A stretch of 64,000 bases of DNA from Roseateles sp. YR242 (GTDB lineage: Bacteria > Pseudomonadota > Gammaproteobacteria > Burkholderiales > Burkholderiaceae_C), in NCBI RefSeq assembly GCF_900109745.1, contig NZ_FOAV01000011.1, forward strand, positions 62,001-126,000, written 5' to 3'. The translations under genes were made by a program, and so were the position numbers. Positions 9,193 through 19,106 of this stretch are shown here, piece after piece. The first letter of the stretch is position 1, and each line of letters begins with the position of its first letter. The notes beneath the pieces were generated by a model. It searched no databases and was not told the origin of the DNA. It saw only the letters and a program-made list of their open reading frames with translations.

Positions 9193-9753
9193 ATGAGCAT
9201 CGCCGACATCAAGAAGAACGCCGAAACCAAGATGGCCAAGTCCATCGAGGCCTTCAAGAACGAACTGCAGAAGATTCGTACCGGCCGCGCCCATCCGGGC
9301 ATCCTGGACCAGGTGCATGTGGACTATTACGGCTCGCCGGTGCCCATCTCCCAGGTGGCCAACGTCAGCCTGCTGGACGCCCGCACCTTGAGCGTGCAGC
9401 CCTGGGAAAAGGGCATGGGCCAGAAGATCGAGAAGGCCATCCGCGAGTCGGATCTGGGCCTGAACCCCGCCAGCCAGGGTGATCTGATCCGTGTGCCGAT
9501 GCCGCCGCTGTCCGAAGAGCGCCGCCGCGACCTGACCAAGGTGGTCAAGGGCGCTGCTGAAGATGCCAAGGTGGCCGTGCGCAACCTGCGCCGCGACGCC
9601 AACGAGCAAGCCAAGAAGCTCACCAAGGACAAGGAAATCACCGAGGACGACGAACGTCGCAGCCAGGATGAGGTCCAGAAGCTCACCGACCGTGTGGTGG
9701 CCGAGATCGACAAGCTGGTTTCGGCGAAGGAAGCCGAGATCATGGCGGTCTGA
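9193..9753 (+). CDS. frr: Ribosome recycling factor
   Basis: Together with EF-G splits the post-termination ribosome. 186 residues, the normal length (185 in E. coli). It starts [20 protein letters not shown] with GAGGAAAAG upstream. It carries the conserved [20 protein letters not shown] segment and the C-terminal helical domain rich in Lys/Glu ([14 protein letters not shown]). 11 bp separates it from uppS. Confidence 0.98.
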   Translation: MSIADIKKNAETKMAKSIEAFKNELQKIRTGRAHPGILDQVHVDYYGSPVPISQVANVSLLDARTLSVQPWEKGMGQKIEKAIRESDLGLNPASQGDLIRVPMPPLSEERRRDLTKVVKGAAEDAKVAVRNLRRDANEQAKKLTKDKEITEDDERRSQDEVQKLTDRVVAEIDKLVSAKEAEIMAV

Positions 9754-9764
9754 GCGCACAGGAC

Positions 9765-10496
9765 GTGAGCGCAGACAAGAAGGCGGGTGTCCCCCGCCAT
9801 GTGGCCATCGTCATGGATGGCAACGGACGCTGGGCCAAGAAGCGCTTCCTCCCGCGCTTCTTTGGCCACAAGCAGGGCGTGGATGCCCTGGTGCGGGTGG
9901 TGCAGGCCTGTATTGATCGCGAGATCGAATACCTGACCGTCTTTGCCTTCTCCAGCGAGAACTGGAAGCGCCCCAGCGATGAAGTCTCCGGGCTGATGGG
10001 CCTGGTGCTGGCAGCGGTTTCCCGCTACCTGGCCCGCATGGGCGCCATGGGCGTGCGCATCCGCATCGTCGGCGACCGCGAAGCGGTCTCCGACAAGCTG
10101 CGCGCGGCCTGGGCCGAGGCCGAAGGCACGACGGCGCACAATTCCAAGCTGACGCTGAACGTCGCCTTCAACTACGGTGGCCGCTGGGACATTGTCCAGG
10201 CCTGCCGCAAGGCGATCGAGGCAGGTGTGCCGGCGCAGGAATTGACCGAGGCCAAGCTCTCCGAGTACATGGCCATGAGCTACGCGCCGGATCCGGATCT
10301 GTTCATCCGTACCGGGGGTGAACTGCGCATCAGCAACTTCATGCTGTGGCAGACGGCCTATACCGAGTTCGTGTTCTCCGATTGTCTCTGGCCGGAATTC
10401 GGCGAGGCGCAGCTGGACGAGGCGATCGCCGCCTTCCAGGCCCGTGACCGGCGCTTTGGTGGCGTCAACGTGCCTGGCACCGTCCAGGAAGCCTGA
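9765..10496 (+). CDS. uppS: Undecaprenyl (di-trans,poly-cis) diphosphate synthase
   Basis: Cis-prenyltransferase that makes the C55 lipid carrier for peptidoglycan, and LPS O-antigen where present. 243 residues from a GTG start. The catalytic P-loop VMDGNGRWAKKR is near residue 16, FAFSSENWKRP follows, and the C-terminal RTGGELRISNFMLWQ and TEFVFSDCLWPEF motifs are intact. The next gene, cdsA, starts 25 bp later; together with dxr and rseP this is the usual envelope-precursor run. Confidence 0.98.
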   Translation: MSADKKAGVPRHVAIVMDGNGRWAKKRFLPRFFGHKQGVDALVRVVQACIDREIEYLTVFAFSSENWKRPSDEVSGLMGLVLAAVSRYLARMGAMGVRIRIVGDREAVSDKLRAAWAEAEGTTAHNSKLTLNVAFNYGGRWDIVQACRKAIEAGVPAQELTEAKLSEYMAMSYAPDPDLFIRTGGELRISNFMLWQTAYTEFVFSDCLWPEFGEAQLDEAIAAFQARDRRFGGVNVPGTVQEA

Positions 10497-10521
10497 GTTC
10501 CTTCGCAAAGGTCAAGACCCC

Positions 10522-11355
10522 ATGCTGTTGCCCCGCATCATCACGGCCGTTGTGCTGCTCGCGTTGCTGCTGCCGGCGCTGTTCGCGTCCACGCCGCTGC
10601 CTTTTGCCCTGCTGACGTTGGTGATGATCGCCGCCGGTGGCTGGGAATGGTCGCGCCTCAATGGCCGCCCCGGTGCCCCTGCACTGGTCTTCGGCGCCGT
10701 GCTGGCCGTGCTGTGTGGCCTGTGCCTGTACAGCCTGGGCTTCAGCCTGCCGGCCTGGTGCTGGTGGATTGCCGGCGGACTGTGGGTGCTGGGCGGCGCA
10801 CAGGCCCTGAAGGCTGGTGTGGCCGGCTGGCCCCGGGTGCCGGTGGCCTTGCGCCTGGTGCTGGGCGCAGTGCTGCTCTGGGCGGCCTGGCTGGCGCTGA
10901 TCACGGCCCGTGCCCGCGGCATCAACTTCTTGCTGTCGGCCATGTGTCTGGTGTGGATGGCGGACATCGCCGCCTATGTCTTCGGCAAGCTGTTCGGCCG
11001 TCGCAAGCTGGCGCCTGCCATCAGCCCCGGCAAGAGCTGGGAGGGTGCCCTGGGTGGCCTGTTCGGCGTCATCGTGCTGGCCGCGCTATGGGTGCATGTG
11101 ATCGATGTCTACCTGCCGGTGGACGGCCCCAGCCTCTACCAGTTGCTGGTGAAACGCCTGGGCTGGCTGTCCCTGCTAGCCCTGGTGTTCCTGACCACCA
11201 TGAGTGTGGTGGGCGACCTGTTTGAATCCCTGGTCAAGCGTGCCGCCGGTGCCAAGGACAGCAGCCAGCTGCTGCCCGGCCACGGTGGTGTGCTGGACCG
11301 TGTTGACGCGCTGCTGCCCGTGCTGCCGTTGGCCCTGGCGCTGAGTTCCCTGTGA
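10522..11355 (+). CDS. cdsA: Phosphatidate cytidylyltransferase
   Basis: Membrane enzyme that makes CDP-diacylglycerol from phosphatidate and CTP. 277 residues with several hydrophobic helices (LLPRIITAVVLLALLLPALF at the N-terminus). The start is the ATG at that sequence; the frame is open further upstream only as an overlap with uppS. The family signature is SLVKRAAGAKDSSQLLPGHG followed by GVLDRVDALLP. The stop overlaps the dxr start (TGATG). Confidence 0.97.
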   Translation: MLLPRIITAVVLLALLLPALFASTPLPFALLTLVMIAAGGWEWSRLNGRPGAPALVFGAVLAVLCGLCLYSLGFSLPAWCWWIAGGLWVLGGAQALKAGVAGWPRVPVALRLVLGAVLLWAAWLALITARARGINFLLSAMCLVWMADIAAYVFGKLFGRRKLAPAISPGKSWEGALGGLFGVIVLAALWVHVIDVYLPVDGPSLYQLLVKRLGWLSLLALVFLTTMSVVGDLFESLVKRAAGAKDSSQLLPGHGGVLDRVDALLPVLPLALALSSL

Positions 11356-12578
11356 TGACTGCTTCCGTTCGTTCGCCGCAAGCTTCTCCCCAGCAGGTGT
11401 CCGTGCTGGGCTCCACGGGGTCCATCGGCACCAATACGCTGGACGTCATTGCCCGGCACCCGGATCGCTACCGGGTCTTCGCCCTGTCGGCGATGAGCCG
11501 GGTGGATGAACTCTTCAGCCAGTGCCTGACGCACCAGCCCCGCTTTGCCGTGCTGCCCGACGCCAGCCTGGCCACCCAGCTGCGTGAGCGCCTGCGCGAG
11601 GCGGGCAGCCGCACCGAGGTGCTGGACGGCCTGCAAGCACTCTCTGACATTGCTGCCCACCCTGACGTAGACGCCGTGATGGCGGCCATCGTGGGGGCCG
11701 CCGGCCTGGCGCCGGCCATGGCCGCCGCACGTGCCGGCAAGCGCCTGCTGCTGGCCAACAAGGAGGCCATCGTCCTGGGTGGTGCCTTGTTCATGCGGGC
11801 GGTGGAGGAGGGCGGCGCCACGCTGCTCCCGATCGACTCCGAGCACTCCGCCATCTTCCAGTGTCTGCCGGAAGACCGTGCCACCTGGCACGAGCGCATC
11901 GACCACATTGTGCTGACCGCCTCTGGCGGCCCCTTCCGCCAACGGGACCCGGCGTCTCTGGCAGATGTCACGCCCGACCAGGCCTGTGCCCACCCCAACT
12001 GGGTGATGGGCCGCAAGATTTCGGTGGATTCCGCCACCATGATGAACAAGGCGCTCGAGGTCATCGAGGCGCGCTGGCTCTTCAACCTGGAACCTGAGCA
12101 GGTGAAGGTGCTGATCCACCCGCAAAGCATCATTCACTCGATGGTGGTGTGCCGGGACAACTCCGTGCTGGCGCAGCTGGGCACGCCGGACATGCGTGTG
12201 CCCATCGCCTACGGGCTGTCTTTCCCGGAGCGGATCACCTCCGGTGCCGGACGGCTGGACCTGCTGGCCCATTCCGGCCTCAGTTTCGAGGAGGCGGACG
12301 CGCGCCGCTTCCCCGGCCTGCACCTCTCCTGGCAGGCGCTGCGCGGCGCCGAGGGCAGCACGGCCGTGCTGAATGCCGCCAACGAGGAGGCGGTGGCCGC
12401 CTTCCTGGACCGAGGCCTGCGCTTCGACCAGATCTGCCACGTCAACCGCGATGCGCTGGAATCCGTGTCGCCACAAGCCGGCGAGGTCGATAGTGTCGAG
12501 GGCCTGCTGGCGCTCGATGCGCGCGCGCGCCGCCACGCGCAGGCGCTGATCAAACGCCTGGACACCGGGGTCTCCTGA
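11355..12578 (+). CDS. dxr: 1-deoxy-D-xylulose-5-phosphate reductoisomerase
   Basis: Converts DXP to MEP with NADPH, the committed step of the non-mevalonate isoprenoid pathway. 407 residues. NADPH-binding motif VLGSTGSIGTNTLDVI is near residue 17; ANKEAIVLGG, PIDSEHSAIFQCL (metal and substrate site), TASGGPFR and WVMGRKISVDSATMMNKALE follow. ATG11355 overlaps the cdsA stop and fits better than the GTG one codon earlier. The TGA overlaps the rseP ATG. Confidence 0.98.
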   Translation: MTASVRSPQASPQQVSVLGSTGSIGTNTLDVIARHPDRYRVFALSAMSRVDELFSQCLTHQPRFAVLPDASLATQLRERLREAGSRTEVLDGLQALSDIAAHPDVDAVMAAIVGAAGLAPAMAAARAGKRLLLANKEAIVLGGALFMRAVEEGGATLLPIDSEHSAIFQCLPEDRATWHERIDHIVLTASGGPFRQRDPASLADVTPDQACAHPNWVMGRKISVDSATMMNKALEVIEARWLFNLEPEQVKVLIHPQSIIHSMVVCRDNSVLAQLGTPDMRVPIAYGLSFPERITSGAGRLDLLAHSGLSFEEADARRFPGLHLSWQALRGAEGSTAVLNAANEEAVAAFLDRGLRFDQICHVNRDALESVSPQAGEVDSVEGLLALDARARRHAQALIKRLDTGVS

Positions 12579-13948
12579 TGCTGTATTCCACCCTCGCTTT
12601 CGTGGTCGCCATCGGGGTGCTGATCGTTGTCCACGAATGGGGCCACTACCGGGTGGCACGTGCGTGTGGTGTGAAGGTGTTGCGGTTCTCGGTCGGCTTT
12701 GGCCGTGTGCTGCTGCGCTGGCAGAAGCATCCCGACAGCACCGAATTCGTGCTGAGTGCCTTGCCGCTGGGCGGCTACGTGCGCATGCTTGATGAGCGCG
12801 AAGGCCCGGTGCCCCCGGAACTCCTGTCCCAGACCTTCAATCGGCAGTCCCTGTGGCGCCGCGCCGCCATCGCGGCGGCAGGGCCGGTGGCCAATCTGGT
12901 GCTGGCGGTGTTGTTGTTCGCCAGCGTTGGCCTGATCGGCCAGCAGGAGCCCAAGGCTGTGATGGGCACACCCATGGCCGGCGGCCTGGCCGAGCAGGCC
13001 GGCCTGCAGTCCGGGGACTGGGTGCAGGCCTGGTCGGAAGACGGTGAACAGTGGGAGGACGTTCGCTCCCAGCCCGATCTTCACTGGCAACTGGCCCAGG
13101 CGGTGGGGGACCACCGTCCGCTCTATCTCAGCGTCAGCAATACGCAGGGACATGGCCACCGCAAATTGAAGCTGGCACTCGACACGCTGCAGAGCCGCGA
13201 TCTGGACGCCGCCACCTTCCGCCAGATCGGCCTGGGTGGCTCGCCGGCGGCCCCTGTGCTTAATGCCGTCATGGCGGATACACCCGGCGAGGAAGCGGGA
13301 CTTCACGCCGGTGACCGCGTGCTGAGCATCGACGATGTCCCCGTGCCGGACGTCTCCTGGGCCATGCAACGCGTTCGCGGGGCGGTGGTCGATGGCCGCG
13401 CCCAGCCCCTGCGATTCCTGATCCTGCGCGATGGCCAGCGCATCGAGCGCACTGTCACCCCTCGACTGGAGGGGAAGGGGGAGCAGGCCGTCCCGCGCAT
13501 CGGTGTCAGCTTTGCCGGCGCGCCGGACATGGTGACGGTGCACTACGGCCCCTGGGAAGCGCTGCAGCAAGGACTGACCCGCACCTGGGAACTCAGCACG
13601 CAATCGCTCAAGACGCTGGGGCGCATGCTTGTTGGTGAAGCCTCGGTAAAGAATCTGAGCGGGCCCATCACCATTGCCGACTACGCGGGGCAGTCGGCTC
13701 GTCTGGGGGTGGCGCCATTCCTGGGTTTCCTCGCTGTCATCAGTGTCAGCCTGGGGGTGTTGAACCTGCTGCCGTTGCCGATGCTCGATGGGGGACACCT
13801 GATGTATTATCTTTTCGAGGGTCTGAGCGGCCGCCCTGTCTCCGAGTGGTGGCACAAGCAGCTGCAACGCGCAGGTATCGCCGTCGTGCTGCTGATGATG
13901 AGTCTGGCCCTTTTCAACGATCTGACCCGTCAACTGGGTCTGCACTGA
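12578..13948 (+). CDS. rseP: RIP zinc metalloprotease RseP
   Basis: Site-2 intramembrane protease that completes cleavage of anti-sigma-E in the envelope stress response. 456 residues. The zinc site HExxH is His19-Glu20-Trp-Gly-His23 in the first transmembrane helix. Two PDZ domains occupy the centre (about 115-200 and 215-300), and the C-terminal LDG-type metal motif reads NLLPLPMLDGGHL near residue 400. It is placed, as usual, before bamA. Confidence 0.97.
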   Translation: MLYSTLAFVVAIGVLIVVHEWGHYRVARACGVKVLRFSVGFGRVLLRWQKHPDSTEFVLSALPLGGYVRMLDEREGPVPPELLSQTFNRQSLWRRAAIAAAGPVANLVLAVLLFASVGLIGQQEPKAVMGTPMAGGLAEQAGLQSGDWVQAWSEDGEQWEDVRSQPDLHWQLAQAVGDHRPLYLSVSNTQGHGHRKLKLALDTLQSRDLDAATFRQIGLGGSPAAPVLNAVMADTPGEEAGLHAGDRVLSIDDVPVPDVSWAMQRVRGAVVDGRAQPLRFLILRDGQRIERTVTPRLEGKGEQAVPRIGVSFAGAPDMVTVHYGPWEALQQGLTRTWELSTQSLKTLGRMLVGEASVKNLSGPITIADYAGQSARLGVAPFLGFLAVISVSLGVLNLLPLPMLDGGHLMYYLFEGLSGRPVSEWWHKQLQRAGIAVVLLMMSLALFNDLTRQLGLH

Positions 13949-13957
13949 AACTTCCGC

Positions 13958-16261
13958 ATGTCCCGATTCCTGCCTGAGCCGATGCGCCCCCACGTGATCC
14001 AACTGGCGGTGCTGGCCACCGCGATGCACGCCGGTTCCGCATGGGCCGTCGAACCTTTCGTCCTCAAGGACATCCGCGTCGAAGGCCTTCAACGGACCGA
14101 CCCCGGCACGGTGTTCGCGGCGCTGCCGTTCCGCATCGGGGACACCTACAACGACGAGAAGGGCGCCGCGGCGCTGCGGGCCCTGTTCGCCACCGGCCTG
14201 TTCAAGGACGTGCGCATCAACATCGACACCGATGCGGTGGTTGTGGTGATCGAGGAACGTCCCATCATCGCCAACGTGAACTTCGTCGGCCTGAAGGAGT
14301 TCGATACCGAGGCGCTGACGAAGTCGCTGAAGGACGTCGGCATCGGCGAAGGCAAGCCTTTCGACAAGGCCCTGGCCGACCGCGCCGAACAGGAACTCAA
14401 GCGCCAGTACCTCACCCGCAGCCTGTATGGCGCAGAGGTGACCACCACCATTACCCCGATCGAGCGCAACCGCGTCAACGTCAGCTTCCAGGTGACCGAA
14501 GGCGAACCCGCCAAGATCGCGGAAATCCGCATCCTGGGAAGCAAGGTCTTCAGCGAAAGCACCCTGCTGGGCCTGCTGGAGCAGACCACCACCGGCTGGC
14601 TGACCTGGTACACCAAGACAGACCGCTACTCCCGCGCCAAGCTGAATGCGGACCTGGAAACCATTCGCTCGTACTACCTGAACCGTGGTTATCTCGAGTT
14701 CAACGTCGAGTCCACCCAGGTCACCATCTCGCCGGACAAGCAAAGCATCAGCATTGCCGTCACCGTCAGCGAGGGCCAGCCCTACACGGTCAGCGGCATC
14801 AAGATGGAAGGCGAGTTCCTCGGTCGCGACGAGGAATTCAAGCGCCTGATCGCGCTCAAGGCCGGCGAGCCCTATCAGGGCGAGGCCGTGGCCCAGACCA
14901 CGCGCAACTTCCAGGACCTGTACGGCACCTTTGGTTATGCGTTCGCCCGCGTGGAAAGCCGCCCGGAGATCGACCGGGCGACCGGCCAGGTGGTCGTGAC
15001 CTTCGTGGGCGAGCCGCAGCGCCGCGTCTATGTGCGCCGCGTGCTCGTCTCCGGCAACACCCGCACCCGGGACGAAGTCATCCGCCGCGAGTTCCGCCAG
15101 TTCGAATCCTCCTGGTATGACGGCGCCCGCATCAAGGCCTCGCGCGACCGCGTCGAGCGCCTGGGTTACTTCAAGGACGTCACCGTCGACACCACCGAAG
15201 TGCCGGGTTCGCCCGACCAGGTGGACGTCACCCTGACAGTGACCGAACGCCCCACCGGCAACATCCAGATCGGCGCGGGTTATTCCAGTGCCAGCAAGCT
15301 GTCGCTGTCGGGCTCCATCTCGCAGGAAAACGTCTTCGGTTCCGGCAACTATCTGGGTATTCAGCTCAACACGGCCAGCACCGGCCGCTCGCTGGGCGTC
15401 TCCACGGTGGACCCGTATTTCACGGTGGACGGCATTTCCCGCGCCGTGGACGTGTTCTACCGCACGGTCAAGCCGATCAACAATCTGGGCGAACAGTACG
15501 AACTGGCCTCCTACGGTGGCTCGGTCAAGTTCGGCGTGCCGTTCTCTGAAGAAGACACCGTGTTCTTCGGCGTCGGTGCGGAGCAGACCCGCATCACCAC
15601 CTCCAAGGGCCTGCCCAACAGCTACCTGTTGTTCGAACGTGCGTTTGGCGGTTCGGCCCTGTCCATCCCGCTGACCATCGGCTGGAAGGCCGACAACCGG
15701 GACAGCGTCATCACCCCGTCCGCGGGCTCGATGAAGCGCGTGAACCTGGAAACCAGCGTCGTCGGCGACTCGCGTTACGCCATTGCCAACATGCAGTACC
15801 AGCAATTCATTCCGCTGGGCCGCAAGTTCTCGCTGATGATCAACGGCGAAGTGGCCTGGGGTGAAGGTCTGATGGGCCGGCAATACCCCATCTTCAAGAA
15901 CTTCTACGGCGGCGGCCTGGGTTCGGTGCGGGTGTTCGAATCCGGTACGCTGGGTCCGGTGGACATAACCGGCTCCTACACAGGCGGCAACCGCAAGTTC
16001 AACATCAACACCGAGCTGTACGTGCCCGTACCGGGCGCGGGCAACGACAAGAGCTTCCGCCTGTTCGCCTTCCTGGACGTCGGCAACGTCTGGGGCACTG
16101 ACGACAAGCTGAATTTTGACGATACCCGTGCCGCGGGCGGTATCGGCATCAGCTGGCTGTCGCCGATGGGTCCGCTCAGGCTCAGTTACGGTACGCCAAT
16201 CAGGAAGCTGCGGACGGATAGAATCGAGCGATTCCAATTCCAGATCGGGACATCATTCTGA
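13958..16261 (+). CDS. bamA: Outer membrane protein assembly factor BamA
   Basis: Core of the BAM complex that inserts beta-barrel proteins into the outer membrane. 767 residues. The signal peptide ends near AGSAWA. Five POTRA domains follow (starting FVLKDIRVEGLQRTDPGTVF), then a 16-strand Omp85 barrel. The C-terminus FQFQIGTSF ends in the terminal Phe expected of a barrel. An alternative start at ATG13982 (MRPHVIQLAV) would shorten the signal peptide n-region and is possible. The stop overlaps the ompH start. Confidence 0.97.
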   Translation: MSRFLPEPMRPHVIQLAVLATAMHAGSAWAVEPFVLKDIRVEGLQRTDPGTVFAALPFRIGDTYNDEKGAAALRALFATGLFKDVRINIDTDAVVVVIEERPIIANVNFVGLKEFDTEALTKSLKDVGIGEGKPFDKALADRAEQELKRQYLTRSLYGAEVTTTITPIERNRVNVSFQVTEGEPAKIAEIRILGSKVFSESTLLGLLEQTTTGWLTWYTKTDRYSRAKLNADLETIRSYYLNRGYLEFNVESTQVTISPDKQSISIAVTVSEGQPYTVSGIKMEGEFLGRDEEFKRLIALKAGEPYQGEAVAQTTRNFQDLYGTFGYAFARVESRPEIDRATGQVVVTFVGEPQRRVYVRRVLVSGNTRTRDEVIRREFRQFESSWYDGARIKASRDRVERLGYFKDVTVDTTEVPGSPDQVDVTLTVTERPTGNIQIGAGYSSASKLSLSGSISQENVFGSGNYLGIQLNTASTGRSLGVSTVDPYFTVDGISRAVDVFYRTVKPINNLGEQYELASYGGSVKFGVPFSEEDTVFFGVGAEQTRITTSKGLPNSYLLFERAFGGSALSIPLTIGWKADNRDSVITPSAGSMKRVNLETSVVGDSRYAIANMQYQQFIPLGRKFSLMINGEVAWGEGLMGRQYPIFKNFYGGGLGSVRVFESGTLGPVDITGSYTGGNRKFNINTELYVPVPGAGNDKSFRLFAFLDVGNVWGTDDKLNFDDTRAAGGIGISWLSPMGPLRLSYGTPIRKLRTDRIERFQFQIGTSF

Positions 16262-16773
16262 TGAAGAGCATGCTGTTGAAGATGGTGGCCGCTGTCGCCC
16301 TGACAGCAACCACGGCTTTGGCTGCCCAGGCCCAGGAAATCAAGATCGGCTACGTCAACAGCGAGCGGATCTTGCGCGAGACGAATCTGGCCAAGGCCTC
16401 CGAAGCCAAGCTGCAGGCGGAGTTCAGCCGCCGCGAGAAGACCCTGCTGGAGCAGGAGGGTAAGCTGCGCGGCGCCGCCGAGAAGCTGGACAAGGAAGGT
16501 CCGGCGCTGACCGAGGCGGAGCGCGCCCGCCGTCAGCGTGAACTGATCGAGCAGGACCGTGATCTGCAGCGCAAGCGTCGCGAATTCAACGAAGACGTGG
16601 CGCAGCGCAAGAATGAAGAACTCGCGGGCGTGATCGAGAAGGCCAACAAGGTCATCAAGCAGATCTTCGAGCAGGACAAATACGACCTGATCGTCCAGGA
16701 TGCCGTACACGCCAGTGCCCGCGTGGACATCACCAAGAAGGTGATTGACGCGCTGAACGCGCAGAAACAATGA
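16261..16773 (+). CDS. skp: OmpH/Skp family periplasmic chaperone
   Basis: Periplasmic holdase that delivers unfolded outer-membrane proteins to BamA. 170 residues: signal peptide ending in [24 protein letters not shown] at the mature N-terminus (the base strand of the family), then a long charged coiled-coil arm rich in Glu/Arg/Lys, and a C-terminal return with [11 protein letters not shown]. The ATG overlaps the bamA stop, and lpxD follows after 10 bp. Confidence 0.95.
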   Translation: MKSMLLKMVAAVALTATTALAAQAQEIKIGYVNSERILRETNLAKASEAKLQAEFSRREKTLLEQEGKLRGAAEKLDKEGPALTEAERARRQRELIEQDRDLQRKRREFNEDVAQRKNEELAGVIEKANKVIKQIFEQDKYDLIVQDAVHASARVDITKKVIDALNAQKQ

Positions 16774-16783
16774 AGCGGATGCC

Positions 16784-17845
16784 ATGAAGCAGGTACTGGT
16801 ATCGGACCTGATCGCCGCCTTGGGCGGCGTTTCTCTTGGTGCTTCGGATACGGCCATCCGTTACGTGGCACCGTTGGAAGAGGCGGGCCCGGAGGCCATC
16901 GCCTTCCTCGCCAACCCCAAATACCTGCCGCAACTGGCCTCCACCCAGGCTGCTTGCGTCATCGTCTCGCCGGCCATCCAGGAGGCCGCCGCGGGGCGCC
17001 AGGGCGAGGGGCGGCAAGCCAGCTGCATCGTCACACCGGACCCCTATCTCTACTTCGCCCGCCTTACCCAGTGGTGGGTGCAGCACATGCGTGAGGCGCG
17101 CCCCGCGCCGGCCGTGCACGTCACCGCCAGCGTGGCGGCGGACGCCCAACTGGGCGCAGGTGTCGAAGTCGGCCCCTTTGCCGTCATCGAAGCTGGCGCG
17201 CGCATCGGGGACGGCGCCCGCATTGGCGCCCACACCGTGGTGGAGCGCAACGCCGTGGTGGGTGCCAGCACCCGCCTGGCGCCGCGTGTGGTGCTGGGCT
17301 ACGACTGCATCGTGGGCGAGCGCTCGCTGATCCACAGCGGCGTCGTCATTGGTGCGGATGGCTTTGGCTTCGCCCCCACCAAGGGCGACAGTGGCATGAA
17401 GTGGGTCAAGATCGAACAGCTCGGCGCCGTGCGCATCGGCAACGACGTCGAGATCGGGGCCAACACCTGCATCGACCGTGGCGCCCTGGGCGACACCGTC
17501 ATCGCCGATGGTGCCATCATTGACAACCTGGTCCAGATCGCCCACAACGTGAAGATCGGCAAGGGCACCGCCATCGCCGGTGCCGTGGCCATTGCCGGCA
17601 GTGCCGAGATCGGTGCCAACTGCATCGTGGCCGGCGCGGCGCGCATTAATGGCCACATCAAGATCACCGACGGGGTGCAGATCGGGCCGACGGCCAACAT
17701 CAGCAACAGCATCGACAAGCCCGGCGCCTATGCCGGCATGTGGCCCTTTGAGGACGCCGCGTCCTGGCAGAAGAACGCCGCCGCGCTGCGCGGGCTCTAT
17801 GAGCTGCGCCAACGCGTGCGTGCCCTGGAAAAGAAGACGACATGA
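16784..17845 (+). CDS. lpxD: UDP-3-O-(3-hydroxyacyl)glucosamine N-acyltransferase
   Basis: Third enzyme of lipid A synthesis; adds a hydroxyacyl chain to the 2-amino group. 353 residues. N-terminal uridine-binding domain (about 1-105) ends before a left-handed beta-helix of hexapeptide repeats ([20 protein letters not shown] and onward). The catalytic region includes [20 protein letters not shown] with the conserved His. A C-terminal helix ([19 protein letters not shown]) completes the trimer. The end overlaps fabZ by four bases (ATGA). Confidence 0.98.
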   Translation: MKQVLVSDLIAALGGVSLGASDTAIRYVAPLEEAGPEAIAFLANPKYLPQLASTQAACVIVSPAIQEAAAGRQGEGRQASCIVTPDPYLYFARLTQWWVQHMREARPAPAVHVTASVAADAQLGAGVEVGPFAVIEAGARIGDGARIGAHTVVERNAVVGASTRLAPRVVLGYDCIVGERSLIHSGVVIGADGFGFAPTKGDSGMKWVKIEQLGAVRIGNDVEIGANTCIDRGALGDTVIADGAIIDNLVQIAHNVKIGKGTAIAGAVAIAGSAEIGANCIVAGAARINGHIKITDGVQIGPTANISNSIDKPGAYAGMWPFEDAASWQKNAAALRGLYELRQRVRALEKKTT

Positions 17846-18303
17846 ACGACGAGAGCAGCAAAATCGACATCCACGGCATCCTGGCGAAGCTGCCGCACCG
17901 TTATCCCATCCTGCTGGTGGACCGTGTGCTGGAAGTGGAGAAGGGTGTGCGCATCCGTGCGCTGAAGAACGTCAGCATCAACGAACCGTTTTTCCAGGGC
18001 CACTTCCCGCATCGTCCGGTCATGCCGGGCGTGCTCATCCTGGAAGCGCTGGCCCAGGCCGCCACCTTGCTGGCCGTGCAGAGCTACGACTTCTCGCTGG
18101 ACGAGAACCATGTCGTGTACTTCGCCGGCATTGATGGTGCCCGTTTCAAGCGCCCGGTCGAGCCGGGTGACCAGTTGATCCTGGACGTGACCCTGGAGCG
18201 TGCCAAGGCCAGCATCTACAAGTTCGGTGCCAAGGCCCTGGTGGGCAACGACGTCGTGGCCGAAGCCGGCCTGATGTGCACGATGCGCCGTCTGGACTGC
18301 TGA
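17842..18303 (+). CDS. fabZ: (3R)-hydroxyacyl-ACP dehydratase FabZ
   Basis: Dehydrates 3-hydroxyacyl-ACP in fatty-acid elongation and competes with LpxA/LpxD for the same substrate, which explains its place in the lpx cluster. 153 residues. [15 protein letters not shown] is near residue 13. The hot-dog active site [20 protein letters not shown] supplies the catalytic His and Glu. The start overlaps the lpxD end. Confidence 0.98.
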   Translation: MNDESSKIDIHGILAKLPHRYPILLVDRVLEVEKGVRIRALKNVSINEPFFQGHFPHRPVMPGVLILEALAQAATLLAVQSYDFSLDENHVVYFAGIDGARFKRPVEPGDQLILDVTLERAKASIYKFGAKALVGNDVVAEAGLMCTMRRLDC

Positions 18304-18313
18304 ACACCCGACC

Positions 18314-19105
18314 ATGGCCAAGATCCATTCCACTGCGATCGTCGACCCGAAGGCGCAGATCGACGCCGATGTCGAGATCGGCCCCTACGCGGTCATCGGC
18401 CCCGAGGTGCGCATCGGCGCTGGTACGCGGATCGGCCCGCACACCGTGGTGGAAGGTCGCACCACCATCGGCCGCGACAACCGCATCTTTCAGTTCGCCT
18501 CCATCGGCGCCATGCCGCAAGACATGAGCCACGGTGGTGAAGTCACCGAGCTGGTCATTGGCGACCGCAACACCATCCGCGAGTTCTGCACCTTCAACAC
18601 CGGCACCTTCAAGGAGCAGGGGGTGACGCGCGTGGGCTCGGACAACTGGGTCATGGCGTATGTGCATGTGGCGCATGACGTCGTGGTGGGCAACCACTGC
18701 GTGCTGGCCAACAACGCCACCCTGGCGGGCCATGTGCACGTGGGGGACTGGGCGACGGTGGGGGGGCTGACCGGCGTCCACCAGTTCGTGCACATTGGCG
18801 CCCACGCCATGATCGGTTTCCAGGGCCATGTGGCCCAGGATGTGGCCCCCTACATGACGGTGGACGGCAACCCGCTGGCGGTGCGCGCTGTCAACCTGAC
18901 CGGCCTGCGCCGCCGCGGTTTCAGCAATGACCGCATCGGCACCATCCGTCAGATGCACAAGCTGTTGTTCCGGGACGGTCTGACCCTGGAGCAATCGGTG
19001 CAGGACATCGAGGCGCTCAAGGATGGGCAGGGCCCCGACACCGTGGCCGACGTTCAGCTGATGCTGGACTTCCTGGCCACTGCCAAGCGCGGGCTCGTTC
19101 GCTGA
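18314..19105 (+). CDS. lpxA: UDP-N-acetylglucosamine acyltransferase
   Basis: First step of lipid A synthesis. 263 residues, the family length. A left-handed beta-helix of hexapeptide repeats starts [39 protein letters not shown] contains the His equivalent to catalytic His125 of E. coli, and [15 protein letters not shown] follows. The helical C-terminus ends [12 protein letters not shown]. One base separates it from lpxB. Confidence 0.98.
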   Translation: MAKIHSTAIVDPKAQIDADVEIGPYAVIGPEVRIGAGTRIGPHTVVEGRTTIGRDNRIFQFASIGAMPQDMSHGGEVTELVIGDRNTIREFCTFNTGTFKEQGVTRVGSDNWVMAYVHVAHDVVVGNHCVLANNATLAGHVHVGDWATVGGLTGVHQFVHIGAHAMIGFQGHVAQDVAPYMTVDGNPLAVRAVNLTGLRRRGFSNDRIGTIRQMHKLLFRDGLTLEQSVQDIEALKDGQGPDTVADVQLMLDFLATAKRGLVR

Positions 19106-19106
19106 C

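Noticed and set aside
12209-16237. Very long minus-strand open frame opposite dxr-rseP-bamA
   Set aside because: It mirrors the codon bias of strongly supported plus-strand genes in high-GC DNA, and its translation is Gly/His/Arg/Leu-rich with no domain. The same reasoning removes the long minus frames at 7264-9759, 24212-26827, 26604-28847, 46575-49640 and 60464-63253.
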